NCBI GenBank assembly: GCA_965249765.1
Contig: CBDFMR010000005.1
Coordinates: 1,674,001 to 1,738,000 of the forward strand
Origin: CBDFMR01 sp965249765
GTDB taxonomy: Bacteria; Bacteroidota; Bacteroidia; Chitinophagales; Saprospiraceae
Direction: 5' to 3'
DNA length: 64,000 nucleotides
A model generated the notes under the pieces. The model ran no database searches and was not told the DNA's origin. It saw only the letters and a program-made list of their open reading frames with translations. How positions within the stretch are numbered: the stretch's first letter is position 1; each line of letters starts with the position of its first letter. This document shows, one piece after another, positions 8,562-16,752 of the stretch. A program made the position numbers and the translations under genes.

Positions 8562-9836
8562 CTAATATCCATATTTCTCTTTCCACAGTCTTTTCATTTG
8601 CTCGGCTATCTTGCTTTCGGCACCCAGGACTTTTGGACTGTAAAATGCTGTGCCTGATATCTCTTCTGGTAAATACTCGAGATTTACGTGTGCACCATCA
8701 AAAGCATGAGCATACTGGTAATTCTTTCCGTAATCCAGCTCCTTCATCAGCTTGGTTGGCGCATTTCTCAGATGTAGCGGAACAGAGAGGTTGCCTGAGT
8801 TTTGCACTTCGGACTGAGCAGCCTTGATTGCCATATATGCCGAGTTGCTCTTGGCGCTTGACGCCAGATAAATGGCACATTGTGACATGGGAATCCTCCC
8901 TTCAGGAAGTCCTATCTTATTGACCGCATCAAAACAGGCATTGGCCATGAGTAGAGCGTTGGGATTGGCGAGACCGATGTCTTCCGCTGCGAGTATGATC
9001 ATCCTCCTGCAGATAAACTTTGAGTCTTCACCACCTTCGACCATGCGTGCCATATAGTAGACAGCAGCATTGGGATCTGATCCTCGTACCGACTTGATAA
9101 AGGCAGAGATGATGTCATAGTGCATCTCGCCTGCCTTGTCGTAGACGACCATGTTTTGCTGGATCGTGTCCTTTACCAGCTCATCGGTGATTACTATCTC
9201 AGATTTATTGTCAAACTGATTGGAGATGATCTCCAGACAATTGTATAGCTTTCTTGCATCACCTCCGGAATACTGAAGGAGGGCATCATAGGAGCTTATG
9301 CTGATGTTCTTTTTTTTTAAAAATTCATCTTTTTCTAGTGCCATGTCGACGAGGGACTTGAGTTCGTCCTTCTCGAGTGGTTTCAAGGTATAAACCTGAC
9401 ACCGTGAAAGGAGGGCCGAGATAACCTCAAAGCTCGGATTCTCCGTGGTAGCTCCTATCAGCGTAACAATACCTTTTTCTACGGCATGTAACAGTGAATC
9501 CTGCTGTGATTTACTGAATCGATGTATCTCATCAATGAAGAGAATTGCCTTGTGCTTGTCAAAGAATCGTGTACTTTCCGCTTTCTTGATGGTCTCTCTG
9601 ACATCCTTGACACCAGAGTTGATCGCACTCAGACTATAGAAGGGGATTTTTAGCTGGGCAGCTATGATGGTTGCAATGGTCGTCTTGCCTACACCTGGTG
9701 GACCCCATAATATGAAAGAATGGATATTGCCGGACTCGATGAGTTTTCTCAGGACGCCATCTTTTCCTATAAGATGTGACTGACCTACAAAGGTGTCCAT
9801 ATCTACGGGTCGCATTCTTTCAGCCAAAGGTCTCAT
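8562..9836 (-). CDS. rarA: Replication-associated recombination ATPase RarA/MgsA
   Basis: AAA+ clamp-loader-like ATPase that acts at stalled or gapped replication forks. It starts MRPLAERMRP, the family's usual beginning. Walker A GPPGVGKT is at residues 45-52 and Walker B LFIDE at 99-103 (followed by IHRFSKSQQDSLL). The sensor stretch is GATTENPSFEVISALLSRC. The C-terminal tetramerisation region (KSVRGSDPNAAVYYMARM, EDIGLANP) is intact, and the length of 424 is normal. On the minus strand a -7-like TACTTTTG box lies only 4 bases before the ATG, suggesting a leaderless transcript if it is used. Confidence 0.95.
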   Translation of the reverse strand: MRPLAERMRPVDMDTFVGQSHLIGKDGVLRKLIESGNIHSFILWGPPGVGKTTIATIIAAQLKIPFYSLSAINSGVKDVRETIKKAESTRFFDKHKAILFIDEIHRFSKSQQDSLLHAVEKGIVTLIGATTENPSFEVISALLSRCQVYTLKPLEKDELKSLVDMALEKDEFLKKKNISISSYDALLQYSGGDARKLYNCLEIISNQFDNKSEIVITDELVKDTIQQNMVVYDKAGEMHYDIISAFIKSVRGSDPNAAVYYMARMVEGGEDSKFICRRMIILAAEDIGLANPNALLMANACFDAVNKIGLPEGRIPMSQCAIYLASSAKSNSAYMAIKAAQSEVQNSGNLSVPLHLRNAPTKLMKELDYGKNYQYAHAFDGAHVNLEYLPEEISGTAFYSPKVLGAESKIAEQMKRLWKEKYGY

Positions 9837-10002
9837 ATGGCAAAAGTAATTATATTGAGACGTATCGACATTAAATCTGGATTATGCATTCGGTTTTCGT
9901 CGTGAGAGATGAAAGAGGGAAGAAATAAGGTGATTACGGAAAATTTATACTACATACGTAGCCACCGCTAAGGTGAGTTAAACATGAACCTAACATTGTC
10001 CC

Positions 10003-10683
10003 ATGAATATACATGAAGAACTAGCTCATGATCTCGATATCCAATTGAGCGCCGTGAAGGATGACCTGAAGGCGGCAAAGATGAAGGTTTATATGAAAGA
10101 CAAATTCTCCTACTACGGGGTATCTGCACCGCTACGCAAGGAAGTATTTGCAGGCTTCTTCAGGGAGCATAAGAGCCGACTGAAGTCGTGCTTTCGAGAG
10201 TTTACCCTCACATGCTTTGACAATGAACATAGGGAGATACATTATTGTGCTATGGATGCCTTTGATAGAGTTTCAAAGCAGCTACAGAGTGATGATCTTG
10301 GAATTATAGAAAAGATTATTACGACGCATTCATGGTGGGATACGGTCGATTTGATAGCTTCAAATACAGTGGGAAAATTCATGAAAAGATATCCTGACTT
10401 GATTCCTATGACCAATGACAAGTGGATTGATTCTGGAAACATATGGCTCCAACGGACAGCCATCCTCTTTCAGTTAAAGTATAAGGACAGCGTAGACAAG
10501 GAACTGTTGTTTTCTAACATTCGGAGCGTAAAGTCCAGCAAGGAGTTTTTCTTGCGAAAGGCGAGTGGCTGGGCATTGAGACAGTTGTCGAAGTTTGACC
10601 CCGGTGCAGTACGCCAGTTTCTGAAGGATAATCCTGATCTGTCAACGTTGACGGTGAGGGAGGCGTCGAAATACTTAATTTGA
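10003..10683 (+). CDS. AlkD-like DNA alkylation repair protein
   Basis: HEAT-repeat DNA glycosylase of the AlkD family, which removes bulky or positively charged alkylated bases. Family hallmarks are the N-terminal YMKDKFSYYGVSAPLRKEVF, the central THSWWDTVDLIASNTVGKF, and WLQRTAILFQLKYK followed by FFLRKASGWALRQLSKFDP. The Trp and Asp of SWWDTVD match the positions used for substrate contact and catalysis in AlkD. Length 226 is normal. It stands alone between rarA (opposite strand) and a secreted protein. Confidence 0.9.
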   Translation: MNIHEELAHDLDIQLSAVKDDLKAAKMKVYMKDKFSYYGVSAPLRKEVFAGFFREHKSRLKSCFREFTLTCFDNEHREIHYCAMDAFDRVSKQLQSDDLGIIEKIITTHSWWDTVDLIASNTVGKFMKRYPDLIPMTNDKWIDSGNIWLQRTAILFQLKYKDSVDKELLFSNIRSVKSSKEFFLRKASGWALRQLSKFDPGAVRQFLKDNPDLSTLTVREASKYLI

Positions 10684-10808
10684 AGATTTGCAATTTGAAA
10701 ATTTGAAGATGAACTGACTTGATGATTATAAACAAACATCACTAAACACTAAACCCTAATCCTCAACGCTTCGAAGAACATTCAGGGCTTATGATCGTTT
10801 AACCTCCT

Positions 10809-11309
10809 ATGATGCTTCTCATTAAAACATTGGTACTTGTCACATCTCTCACTTGGATAAGTTATTTGTCGGACGATGGAAATTTTTCTATAAGTTTTCC
10901 TGAAGAACCCATCGTAAAGTCTGAGGAAGTACAGACCACACTCGGTAGTCTTGACGTGCTCACAGTCTATTGTGAGGGTGGTGAAGAAGATAGGAACAAC
11001 CTTTATCTTGTAAACACTATGGAGTATCCTGAGGAATATGCTCTCCGTGATAGCACAGCGACAAAGGATGAAATGTTACGAGGAAGCATCGAAGAGATCA
11101 GAGTACAGCTGGGAGGAAGAATAGATTATAGCTCAGAGGGTCAAAAGGGATATAAATATCGTATTTCCTATAATAAAGATAGTGCCATCTGTAAGGGGCA
11201 AATATTCTTTAGCGGTAATGAGTACTATTCTTTGCAGGTCTTTACTTCCAGTACCAATAGCCTCAATGATGATATGGAAAGATTCTTGAAATCTTTTAGA
11301 CTGAGATAG
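10809..11309 (+). CDS. Secreted hypothetical protein, 166 residues
   Basis: The N-terminal hydrophobic segment (MLLIKTLVLVTSLTWISYL) is a probable signal peptide or anchor. The rest is a mixed alpha/beta domain beginning DDGNFSISFPEEP and ending DDMERFLKSFRLR. This resembles a small periplasmic domain common near Bacteroidota housekeeping genes, where FSVSFP-type openings pair with a C-terminal FL.SF helix. No catalytic motif is visible and the function is unknown. Confidence 0.6.
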   Translation: MMLLIKTLVLVTSLTWISYLSDDGNFSISFPEEPIVKSEEVQTTLGSLDVLTVYCEGGEEDRNNLYLVNTMEYPEEYALRDSTATKDEMLRGSIEEIRVQLGGRIDYSSEGQKGYKYRISYNKDSAICKGQIFFSGNEYYSLQVFTSSTNSLNDDMERFLKSFRLR

Positions 11310-11333
11310 ATTGTAATTATGGGGTCAATCAGA

Positions 11334-11363
11334 TTGGACTAATAGAGGAGAACACTACCTTTA
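11334..11363 (+). promoter_or_regulatory. Bacteroidota-type promoter for coaD-pruA
   Basis: TTG at 11334-11336, a 19-base spacer, then TACCTTTA at 11356-11363, which matches the TAnnTTTG -7 element with one mismatch. The coaD ATG follows 18 bases later. Confidence 0.5.
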
Positions 11364-11381
11364 CGCACTAATTGAAGAACA

Positions 11382-11858
11382 ATGCGAATAGCTGTATTTC
11401 CGGGTTCGTTTGATCCCATCACCTTGGGTCATGTAGATCTCATCAAGAGGGCTCTACCTTTGTTTGATAAAATCGCAGTGGCAGTTGGTGTAAACTCTGC
11501 AAAGAAAACACTATTTACCTTGGACAAAAGGATAGAATGGTTAGAGAAGACCTTTGAGGAGTATGACAACATTGAGATCGGTCATTTCAGCGGATTGACA
11601 GTCAATTATTGCAAAGATCTTGGGGCACAATACTTGATACGAGGATTGAGAAACGCATCAGACTTCGACTATGAGAAAACTATATCTCAGCTCAATCACA
11701 TTATTGGAGACAATCTGGAGACCGTCTTCTTTATTAGCCAACCTGAATATTCACACATTAGCTCCACCATTGTAAGAGAGATCATCAAGGGTCAAGGGAA
11801 TATAGATGCTTTCCTTCCCGAGATTATAGCCAAAGAAATTTCATCAAATTATAAATAA
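11382..11858 (+). CDS. coaD: Pantetheine-phosphate adenylyltransferase
   Basis: Catalyses ATP + 4'-phosphopantetheine to dephospho-CoA + diphosphate, the penultimate step of CoA synthesis. It starts MRIAVFPGSFDPITLGHVDL and carries the nucleotidyltransferase motif TLGH (residues 14-17). RGLRNASDFDYEK is the pantetheine-site loop, and EYSHISSTIVREI is the C-terminal ISST signature. Length 158 is typical. pruA begins 11 bp downstream, so the two are probably co-transcribed. Confidence 0.97.
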   Translation: MRIAVFPGSFDPITLGHVDLIKRALPLFDKIAVAVGVNSAKKTLFTLDKRIEWLEKTFEEYDNIEIGHFSGLTVNYCKDLGAQYLIRGLRNASDFDYEKTISQLNHIIGDNLETVFFISQPEYSHISSTIVREIIKGQGNIDAFLPEIIAKEISSNYK

Positions 11859-11869
11859 ACATCATACAA

Positions 11870-13501
11870 ATGTCAAATGCCTTTTTTGAAGTGCCAATAG
11901 CGGTAAACGAACCTGTATTGAACTATGCTCCGGGATCAGCGGAGAAAGCCGAGTTGAAATCGACGTTAAGAAGAATGAAATTACGGGAGCTCGATATTCC
12001 TATGTTTATCGGAGGAAAGAAAGTAAGGACAAAGGATAAAGTGGGGATAAGTCCACCACACGATCATCAGCACAGCCTCGGCCACTATAATCTAGGTGAC
12101 AAGACTCATTTTCATCGAGCCATCGATGAGGCCTTGAAGGCCAAGGAGGCATGGGAGAATACACCATGGCATGAGCGTGCAGCGATTTTTCTCAAGGCTG
12201 CTGACTTGCTCTCTGGTCCATATCGTGCTAAGATGAATGCAGCAACCATGCTTGGCCAGTCTAAGAATGCTTATCAGGCGGAGATCGATAGTGTTGCAGA
12301 ATTATGCGATTTTTTTAGGTTTAATGTGCAGTATATGTGTGACATCTACGCCCAACAACCGGAGAGTGTTCCTGGTGTATGGAATAGGCTAGAGTATAGA
12401 CCACTGGAAGGATTTGTCTTTGCCCTGACGCCGTTTAACTTTACCTCAATAGCAGGTAATCTGCCTGGCTGTCCTGCTATGCTAGGGAATACTGTCGTAT
12501 GGAAACCGGCCGAAACTCAGATTTACTCAGCAGCAGTGATCATGGAGATATTTGAGGAAGCTGGATTGCCTGACGGTGTGATCAATTTGATCTATGGCGG
12601 AGGAAGAGAGATAGGGGATGTTGTCTTCAGTCACCCTGATTTTGCGGGACTCCATTTCACCGGAAGTACTGGTGTATTCCAGACCTTATGGCAAAACATT
12701 GCCAATAATCTGCCCAACTATAGATCATACCCAAGGATAGTAGGAGAGACTGGAGGTAAGGATTTTATACTGGCACATCCTTCGTCAAATCCTGATCAAG
12801 TAGCAGTGGCGATGGCTAGAGGAGCTTTTGAATTTCAAGGCCAGAAGTGCTCCGCTGCATCCAGGGCGTACATTCCTAAGTCCTTATCTGAGAAGATTCT
12901 GAAAAAACTGAAAAAGGATGTTGAGTCTTTTAAAATAGGTGATCCTGAGGATTTTACCAATTTCATCAATGCGGTGATCGATGAGAAGGCATACGACAAG
13001 ATCACTTCTTATATCAGGAGTGCCAAGCGATCCAAAGACGCCGAGGTGATCATCGGTGGTGGAGCCAGCAAAAAAAAGGGTTACTTCATCGAGCCTACGG
13101 TCATATTGGCAAAGAAACCTACGTATACAACTATGTGTGAGGAGATATTTGGACCTGTCTTGACAGTCTATGTGTATAAGGATCAGGACTATGATAAGAT
13201 TATAAATATCGTAGATACTACATCCCCGTATGCACTCACGGGAGCGATCTTTGCTAGGGACAGATATGTAGTCACTGAGACTACTAAGAGACTCAGAAAT
13301 GCTGCTGGTAACTTTTACATCAATGATAAGCCGACTGGTGCAGTCGTAGGTCAGCAACCGTTTGGTGGTGCTAGAGCATCAGGAACCAATGACAAGGCTG
13401 GATCTGTTCTCAATCTATACCGATGGATATCACCACGAACGATTAAAGAGAATTTTGTGGCGCCAAGGAATTATGAATATCCGTTTTTAGGTGAGGAGTA
13501 G
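11870..13501 (+). CDS. pruA: L-glutamate gamma-semialdehyde dehydrogenase (1-pyrroline-5-carboxylate dehydrogenase)
   Basis: NAD-dependent oxidation of glutamate semialdehyde to glutamate, the second step of proline breakdown. It is an aldehyde dehydrogenase-fold protein of 543 residues, the size of the monofunctional (ALDH4-like) form. Catalytic residues are the general base Glu293 in GETGGKDF and the nucleophile Cys327 in FEFQGQKCSAASRAYIP. The NAD site GSTGVFQTLW is upstream. No proline dehydrogenase domain is fused and no prodh gene lies nearby. Confidence 0.95.
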   Translation: MSNAFFEVPIAVNEPVLNYAPGSAEKAELKSTLRRMKLRELDIPMFIGGKKVRTKDKVGISPPHDHQHSLGHYNLGDKTHFHRAIDEALKAKEAWENTPWHERAAIFLKAADLLSGPYRAKMNAATMLGQSKNAYQAEIDSVAELCDFFRFNVQYMCDIYAQQPESVPGVWNRLEYRPLEGFVFALTPFNFTSIAGNLPGCPAMLGNTVVWKPAETQIYSAAVIMEIFEEAGLPDGVINLIYGGGREIGDVVFSHPDFAGLHFTGSTGVFQTLWQNIANNLPNYRSYPRIVGETGGKDFILAHPSSNPDQVAVAMARGAFEFQGQKCSAASRAYIPKSLSEKILKKLKKDVESFKIGDPEDFTNFINAVIDEKAYDKITSYIRSAKRSKDAEVIIGGGASKKKGYFIEPTVILAKKPTYTTMCEEIFGPVLTVYVYKDQDYDKIINIVDTTSPYALTGAIFARDRYVVTETTKRLRNAAGNFYINDKPTGAVVGQQPFGGARASGTNDKAGSVLNLYRWISPRTIKENFVAPRNYEYPFLGEE

Positions 13502-13537
13502 AGCAGCTTGTTTTAAAAATTTTAATCAATAGAATTC

Positions 13538-13556
13538 CCCGAGGCTCTGCCTCGGG
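13538..13556. repeat. Left-end hairpin of the IS200/IS605 element
   Basis: Perfect 8-bp stem CCCGAGGC (13538-13545) / GCCTCGGG (13549-13556) with loop TCT, 25 bases before the transposase start. IS200/IS605 transposases recognise such subterminal hairpins as single-stranded DNA. The loop region (CTCTGCCTCG) is shared with the right-end hairpin. Confidence 0.65.
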
Positions 13557-13565
13557 TGTTGCGTA

Positions 13566-14024
13566 ATGATATTTATGGATATGAGTGAACATATACACAA
13601 AAGTTATAACAAAAGTTTGCTTTTGTATCACTTTGTTTGTCCTATCAAATATAGGAGAAATGTTCTGAGCGAAGAAGTGTCGGCTACATTCAAGCAGATC
13701 TGCCTTGGGATAGAGGAAAGATATGACATTCATTTTTTGGAGATTGGTCTTGATGGTGATCATGTTCATTTTTTGATTCAGAGCGTTCCTATGAATGCTC
13801 CGAAAAAGATAATTGGAGCAGTCAAGAGCATCACGGCAAAAGAAATGTTTAGGCTTCATCCGGAAGTAAAAAGGTTGCTCTGGGGTGGTAAATTTCGGAC
13901 AAGTGGATATTATGTGAATACGGTAGGTCAGTATGCAAATGAAGAAGTAATAAAGAAATACCTTCAAAACCAAGGTAAATCAAAATACAAGGAGATACAT
14001 AAGGATCAATTACGTTTGTTTTGA
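13566..14024 (+). mobile_element. tnpA: IS200/IS605-family transposase TnpA (Y1 HUH)
   Basis: Single-strand transposase of 152 residues; the more likely start is the ATG at 13581 (MSEHIHKSYNKS), giving 147. With the first ATG as residue 1, the metal-binding HUH motif is H66-V-H68 in GLDGDHVHFLI. The nucleophile is Tyr132 with Gln136 in IKKYLQNQ, the Y-x3-Q spacing of IS608 TnpA. The fold signature GGKFRTSGYYVNTVG is intact. It has hairpins on both sides (13538-13556, 14025-14050) and no accessory tnpB, so this is a compact IS200-type element that looks complete and possibly active. It inserted downstream of pruA. Confidence 0.9.
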
Positions 14025-14050
14025 TACCTCGATAGCTCTGCCTCGAGGTA
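14025..14050. repeat. Right-end hairpin of the IS200/IS605 element
   Basis: TACCTCGA (14025-14032) pairs with TCGAGGTA (14043-14050) around a 10-base loop. It abuts the tnpA stop codon and is followed by GTTCATT. The same layout, hairpin ending GGTA plus GTTCATT, recurs at 14952-14983. Confidence 0.65.
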
Positions 14051-14143
14051 GTTCATTGAAAGCCTTGGTCATTTTATCAGGGCTTTTTGGGTTTCGATAG
14101 ATGTATCGTTTTCTGGACGGCAAGGGAAGAAAAAGATATGGTA

Positions 14144-14262
14144 TCGAGGTTACAAACCTCGACAAACGGCATATGGATGAAATGGTGTCGACTAGATTAT
14201 TTCCTCTGAAGGACTAGGGAGTAAAAGGGCAGATATAGAATCGAGGTTGCAAACCACAACAA
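14144..14262. repeat. Two related hairpin repeats, one perfect and one decayed
   Basis: Copy 1 (14144-14162) is a perfect 8-bp stem TCGAGGTT/AACCTCGA with loop ACA, followed by CAAACG. Copy 2 (14241-14262) keeps the left arm and loop (TCGAGGTTGCAAACC) and the following CAAACG. Its right arm has mutated to AACCACAA, so the stem no longer forms fully. They are 97 bp apart, between the IS200 element and the aspA fossil. They look like successive insertions of one small palindromic repeat. Confidence 0.5.
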
Positions 14263-14310
14263 ACGCGTATAACGTAATACGTACTGCATAGATCGTAAAG
14301 CATATTACAA

Positions 14311-14424
14311 TCACCTACGCAGCTGAGCCTTATACTCTGGATGCATCAAATTTTCTTTACTCAATATACTGTCAAGCTCTTCCTTGGAAAGAAGTTCTTT
14401 TTCGAGGACCAATTCTTGGATGGT
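14311..14424 (-). pseudogene. aspA: Remnant of aspartate ammonia-lyase (last 37 codons)
   Basis: The minus-strand frame ending at the TGA at 14313-14311 encodes TIQELVLEKELLSKEELDSI followed by LSKENLMHPEYKAQLRR. This matches the C-terminal tail of the fumarase/aspartase superfamily (pattern hREhVLEkgLLs.eELD.hL..ENMhhP). Nothing of the preceding 430 or so residues remains. At 14420-14425 the sequence switches to the IS1182-type transposase, whose insertion or subsequent deletion removed the rest of the gene. A functional copy, if any, is elsewhere. Confidence 0.7.
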
Positions 14425-14977
14425 CAATTATAATTCTCAATATCAGTCCAAATTAGAGTCATTCTGCAATATTCACCAGCTTAAACTCAATCCTAATAAT
14501 AGATGGGTTAAGTTGGCACATACCCTCCCATGGGATATGCTAGTAAAAATATATTGCAAGCAATTTTCCAATTTAGGATCTCGAGCCAATAACCCCAGAG
14601 TGGTTATTGGAAGTTTTATTGTTAAGCATAAGTTGAATTTATCAGACGAAGAAACGGTAATCACCATCAGCGAGAATCCATATATACAATACTTTTTGGG
14701 TTATGATGAATTTATATGTGAATCGCCTTACAGTGCCACGTCATTAGAGGAAATTAGAAAAAAAATAGATAAAGAAATATTTGATGAGTTTTGGGATGCA
14801 TTAATCAGAGTATGTTTTCCATCTAAAATCAAAACGAGAGAAGTCAATGATGATCGACTAAACAAAGGCAAACTTAAGCTTGATGCTACTGTTGCTGACC
14901 CATATATTCGCTACCCAAATGATCTTGGTTTGCTTAATGAGGGGAGGCTGATACCCCGTCAGTTTGCTGCGGGGTAG
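14420..14977 (+). mobile_element. Truncated IS1182-type (IS5-like, DUF772) transposase
   Basis: Begins at the ATG at 14420 (MVNYNSQYQSKLE). It carries the DUF772 N-terminal domain: LDPNNRWVKLA-type start (here LNPNNRWVKLAHTLPWDMLV), RVVIGSFIVKHKLNLSDEET and ISENPYIQYFLGYDEF. The first DDE Asp is probably in LKLDATVADPYIRYPNDLGL. The protein is cut after about 175 residues. Its last codons (GRLIPRQFAAG) are translated from the palindrome at 14952-14976, and the TAG stop lies at that palindrome's end. The rest of the DDE domain is missing, so it is inactive. Confidence 0.8.
14952..14976. repeat. Solo hairpin resembling the IS200 right end
   Basis: TACCCCG (14952-14958) pairs with CGGGGTA (14970-14976). 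It is preceded by GA and followed by GTTCATT, exactly as at 14025-14057, although the stem bases differ and co-vary. It terminates the truncated IS1182 transposase. I infer a right end or non-autonomous palindrome moved by a related HUH transposase. Confidence 0.6.
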
Positions 14978-15015
14978 TTCATTAGAATTAATCTAAAGAC
15001 TGGACTGAAAGCATA

Positions 15016-15363
15016 CTATATTTCCTCATCATCCGGGGCGATACGTATAACCAAACCATCCAGATTTTCAGTAACAGGGATTTGGCAAGTGAGGCGACTA
15101 TTGTCTTTTACAAAAAAGGCTTGATCAAGCATATTTTCCTCATCTTCTGTCATATCATTCAGTTCGTGATCTGATTCAATATAGGAGTGACACGTGCTAC
15201 AAAGAGCCATGCCCCCGCAGGTTGCTTTGATAGGGAATTCATAGCTTTTGAGTACTTCCATCAATTTCATTGAAATCCCGAGAGGCACTTCAAGCTCGTG
15301 GAGAACATTCTTCCTGTCAAATACAGAAATGCATATTGAGTCTTTTTCTTTACTTTCTTCCAT
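15016..15363 (-). CDS. [2Fe-2S] ferredoxin
   Basis: Small electron carrier of the plant/adrenodoxin-like fold, 115 residues. Cluster ligands Cys49, Cys55, Cys58 and Cys93 occur as C-x5-C-x2-C (CGGMALCSTC) and a distal LTCQIPV. The acidic tail (APDDEEI) and the acidic helix (MTEDEENML) suit docking to redox partners. It is a soluble cytoplasmic protein with no fused reductase. A promoter with TTG-N21-TATCGTTG precedes it on the minus strand. Its partner is not evident, since the neighbouring P-type ATPase is a pseudogene. Confidence 0.92.
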   Translation of the reverse strand: MEESKEKDSICISVFDRKNVLHELEVPLGISMKLMEVLKSYEFPIKATCGGMALCSTCHSYIESDHELNDMTEDEENMLDQAFFVKDNSRLTCQIPVTENLDGLVIRIAPDDEEI

Positions 15364-15393
15364 AGGTACTTTGACGCAGCCTTAGTTTGTTGG

Positions 15394-15434
15394 CAACGAT
15401 AATGTATTTTAACGCTTGTAACCAATTATTGGTT
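15394..15434 (-). promoter_or_regulatory. Promoter and overlapping dyad upstream of the ferredoxin gene
   Basis: On the minus strand, TATCGTTG (15401-15394) resembles TAnnTTTG with one mismatch, and a TTG (15425-15423) lies 21 bases upstream. The TTG falls within a perfect 7-bp inverted repeat AACCAAT-T-ATTGGTT (15420-15434), which could be an operator covering the -33 region. Confidence 0.4.
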
Positions 15435-15460
15435 TGAAGACTTCTGTTAATTATAGAAAA

Positions 15461-16684
15461 TCACTGTAACCATATGCCTTTTGACCATAGCAGATTGGTG
15501 GATATGACACAGAAAAGTACTGTAGTGATCGAGCTAAAAGGCATCAGTATCGCGGTGATCAGTAGAACGGTAATAGTAAATGGCTGAGCTATCTTATCTG
15601 TAATTTTGCTACGTAGATTTGGTGTTTCCTCAGATTTGAAACCTGCATCATTCCACAATTGGGTTAAATAACTTTGCTCAACACTCTTTTCTACTTCGAG
15701 TTCGATCAGACCTCCCATCTGTTTTCCACCTGCAAATATTTTGTCACCAGATTCTTTAGAAACAGGGCGAGATTCTCCTGTCACAAAACTATAGTCAATG
15801 TGCGCATTTCCATTTATCAATATAGAATCCGTAGGTATAAGCTCTCCATGTCTAATAATTATTCGGTCTCCTGGATTTAGGTTATTAATGCCAACTGATT
15901 CCTCTGTATTATTCCTCATTATTATCGTAGAAATGGGAAAGTATGAAGTATAGTCTCTATCAAAAGATAGCTGATGATATGTTTTTTGTTGAAACCAGCG
16001 ACCTATTAAAAGAAAGAAAATGAAGCCTACCAAGGAATCAAGATAGCCGGATCCAGATTGACTTAGGATCTCGTAAAGACTACGTCCCAATAGGGCCATC
16101 ATACCCAGACATATGGGTACATCTATGTTCAAGTGTTTTTATTTTATTCCGGTCCAGGCCGAATTCCAATAGTCCTTGCCACAGTATGCTACCACGGGTA
16201 GTGCCAGAGCAAGGCTTAGGTACCCAAATAGCTTTGCAAAAGTTCCATCATCATCATAAATGATGTTTGCTTCTTTTCGATGAAAATTTACCGCGGAGTT
16301 TCTGATACCTTCATTTAGCTTATGGATATTCTCCAACAGATACAGGCATGATGAGCAGTGAATTTGAGGCAGTTGGAATCTGACTTTTGAAGTATTACCA
16401 TCCGTAAAGTCGATAATCTTATTAATAATCTCTTCATCATCTAAAAATGCATATTGACTATCCTTTCGTCCTTTAAGGCTTACTCCAGCATTGTTGTTGA
16501 GTTGGTAAAAGCCGGTAAGATTGTTTTCAGTTAGGATATTATAAACAGTCTTGCATCCAAGACAGCAAAATGGTTTTTCATCAAAAAGTACAACGCCGTC
16601 ATCACAGTCTTCTCCACTATGAAAGCATGCTTTTTTTAGGTAAGGGATGACACTTTTATTTATTTCCTGATGAATAGTGGACAT
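15461..16684 (-). pseudogene. Decayed CcoI/FixI-like heavy-metal P-type ATPase
   Basis: Intact relatives of about 800 residues export copper for cbb3-type oxidase assembly. The first part (16684-16139) has the N-terminal Cys cluster (CFHSGEDC, FCCLGC) and an HMA domain with QIHCSSCLYLLENI. It then jumps prematurely to a membrane segment (LFGYLSLALALPVVAY), indicating an internal deletion. The frame continues through a single in-frame TAA at 16136-16138 (TGIK-stop-KHLNIDVPICLG) into the actuator domain with TGES (residues 118-121 of the second piece). The membrane CPC ion-binding motif is missing, the frame ends at 15461, and the DKTGT phosphorylation domain is absent. It was lost by deletion, nonsense mutation and truncation. 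Confidence 0.85.
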
Positions 16685-16752
16685 GTCTATTAACGAAGGT
16701 AAGACTATAGTTTTATATATATACTTTTGGCTTAAAGCTCCATCGATTTACA

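Noticed and set aside
10684..10712. TTTGAAGATTTG-like short repeats after the AlkD-like gene
   Set aside because: AT-rich simple sequence without pairing or conserved spacing.
12884..13357. 157-codon frame antisense to pruA
   Set aside because: It lies wholly inside a well-conserved aldehyde dehydrogenase gene and its translation has no family resemblance.
13443..13973. 176-codon frame antisense to the IS200 transposase
   Set aside because: Shadow of tnpA, which has the HUH and Tyr motifs on the other strand.
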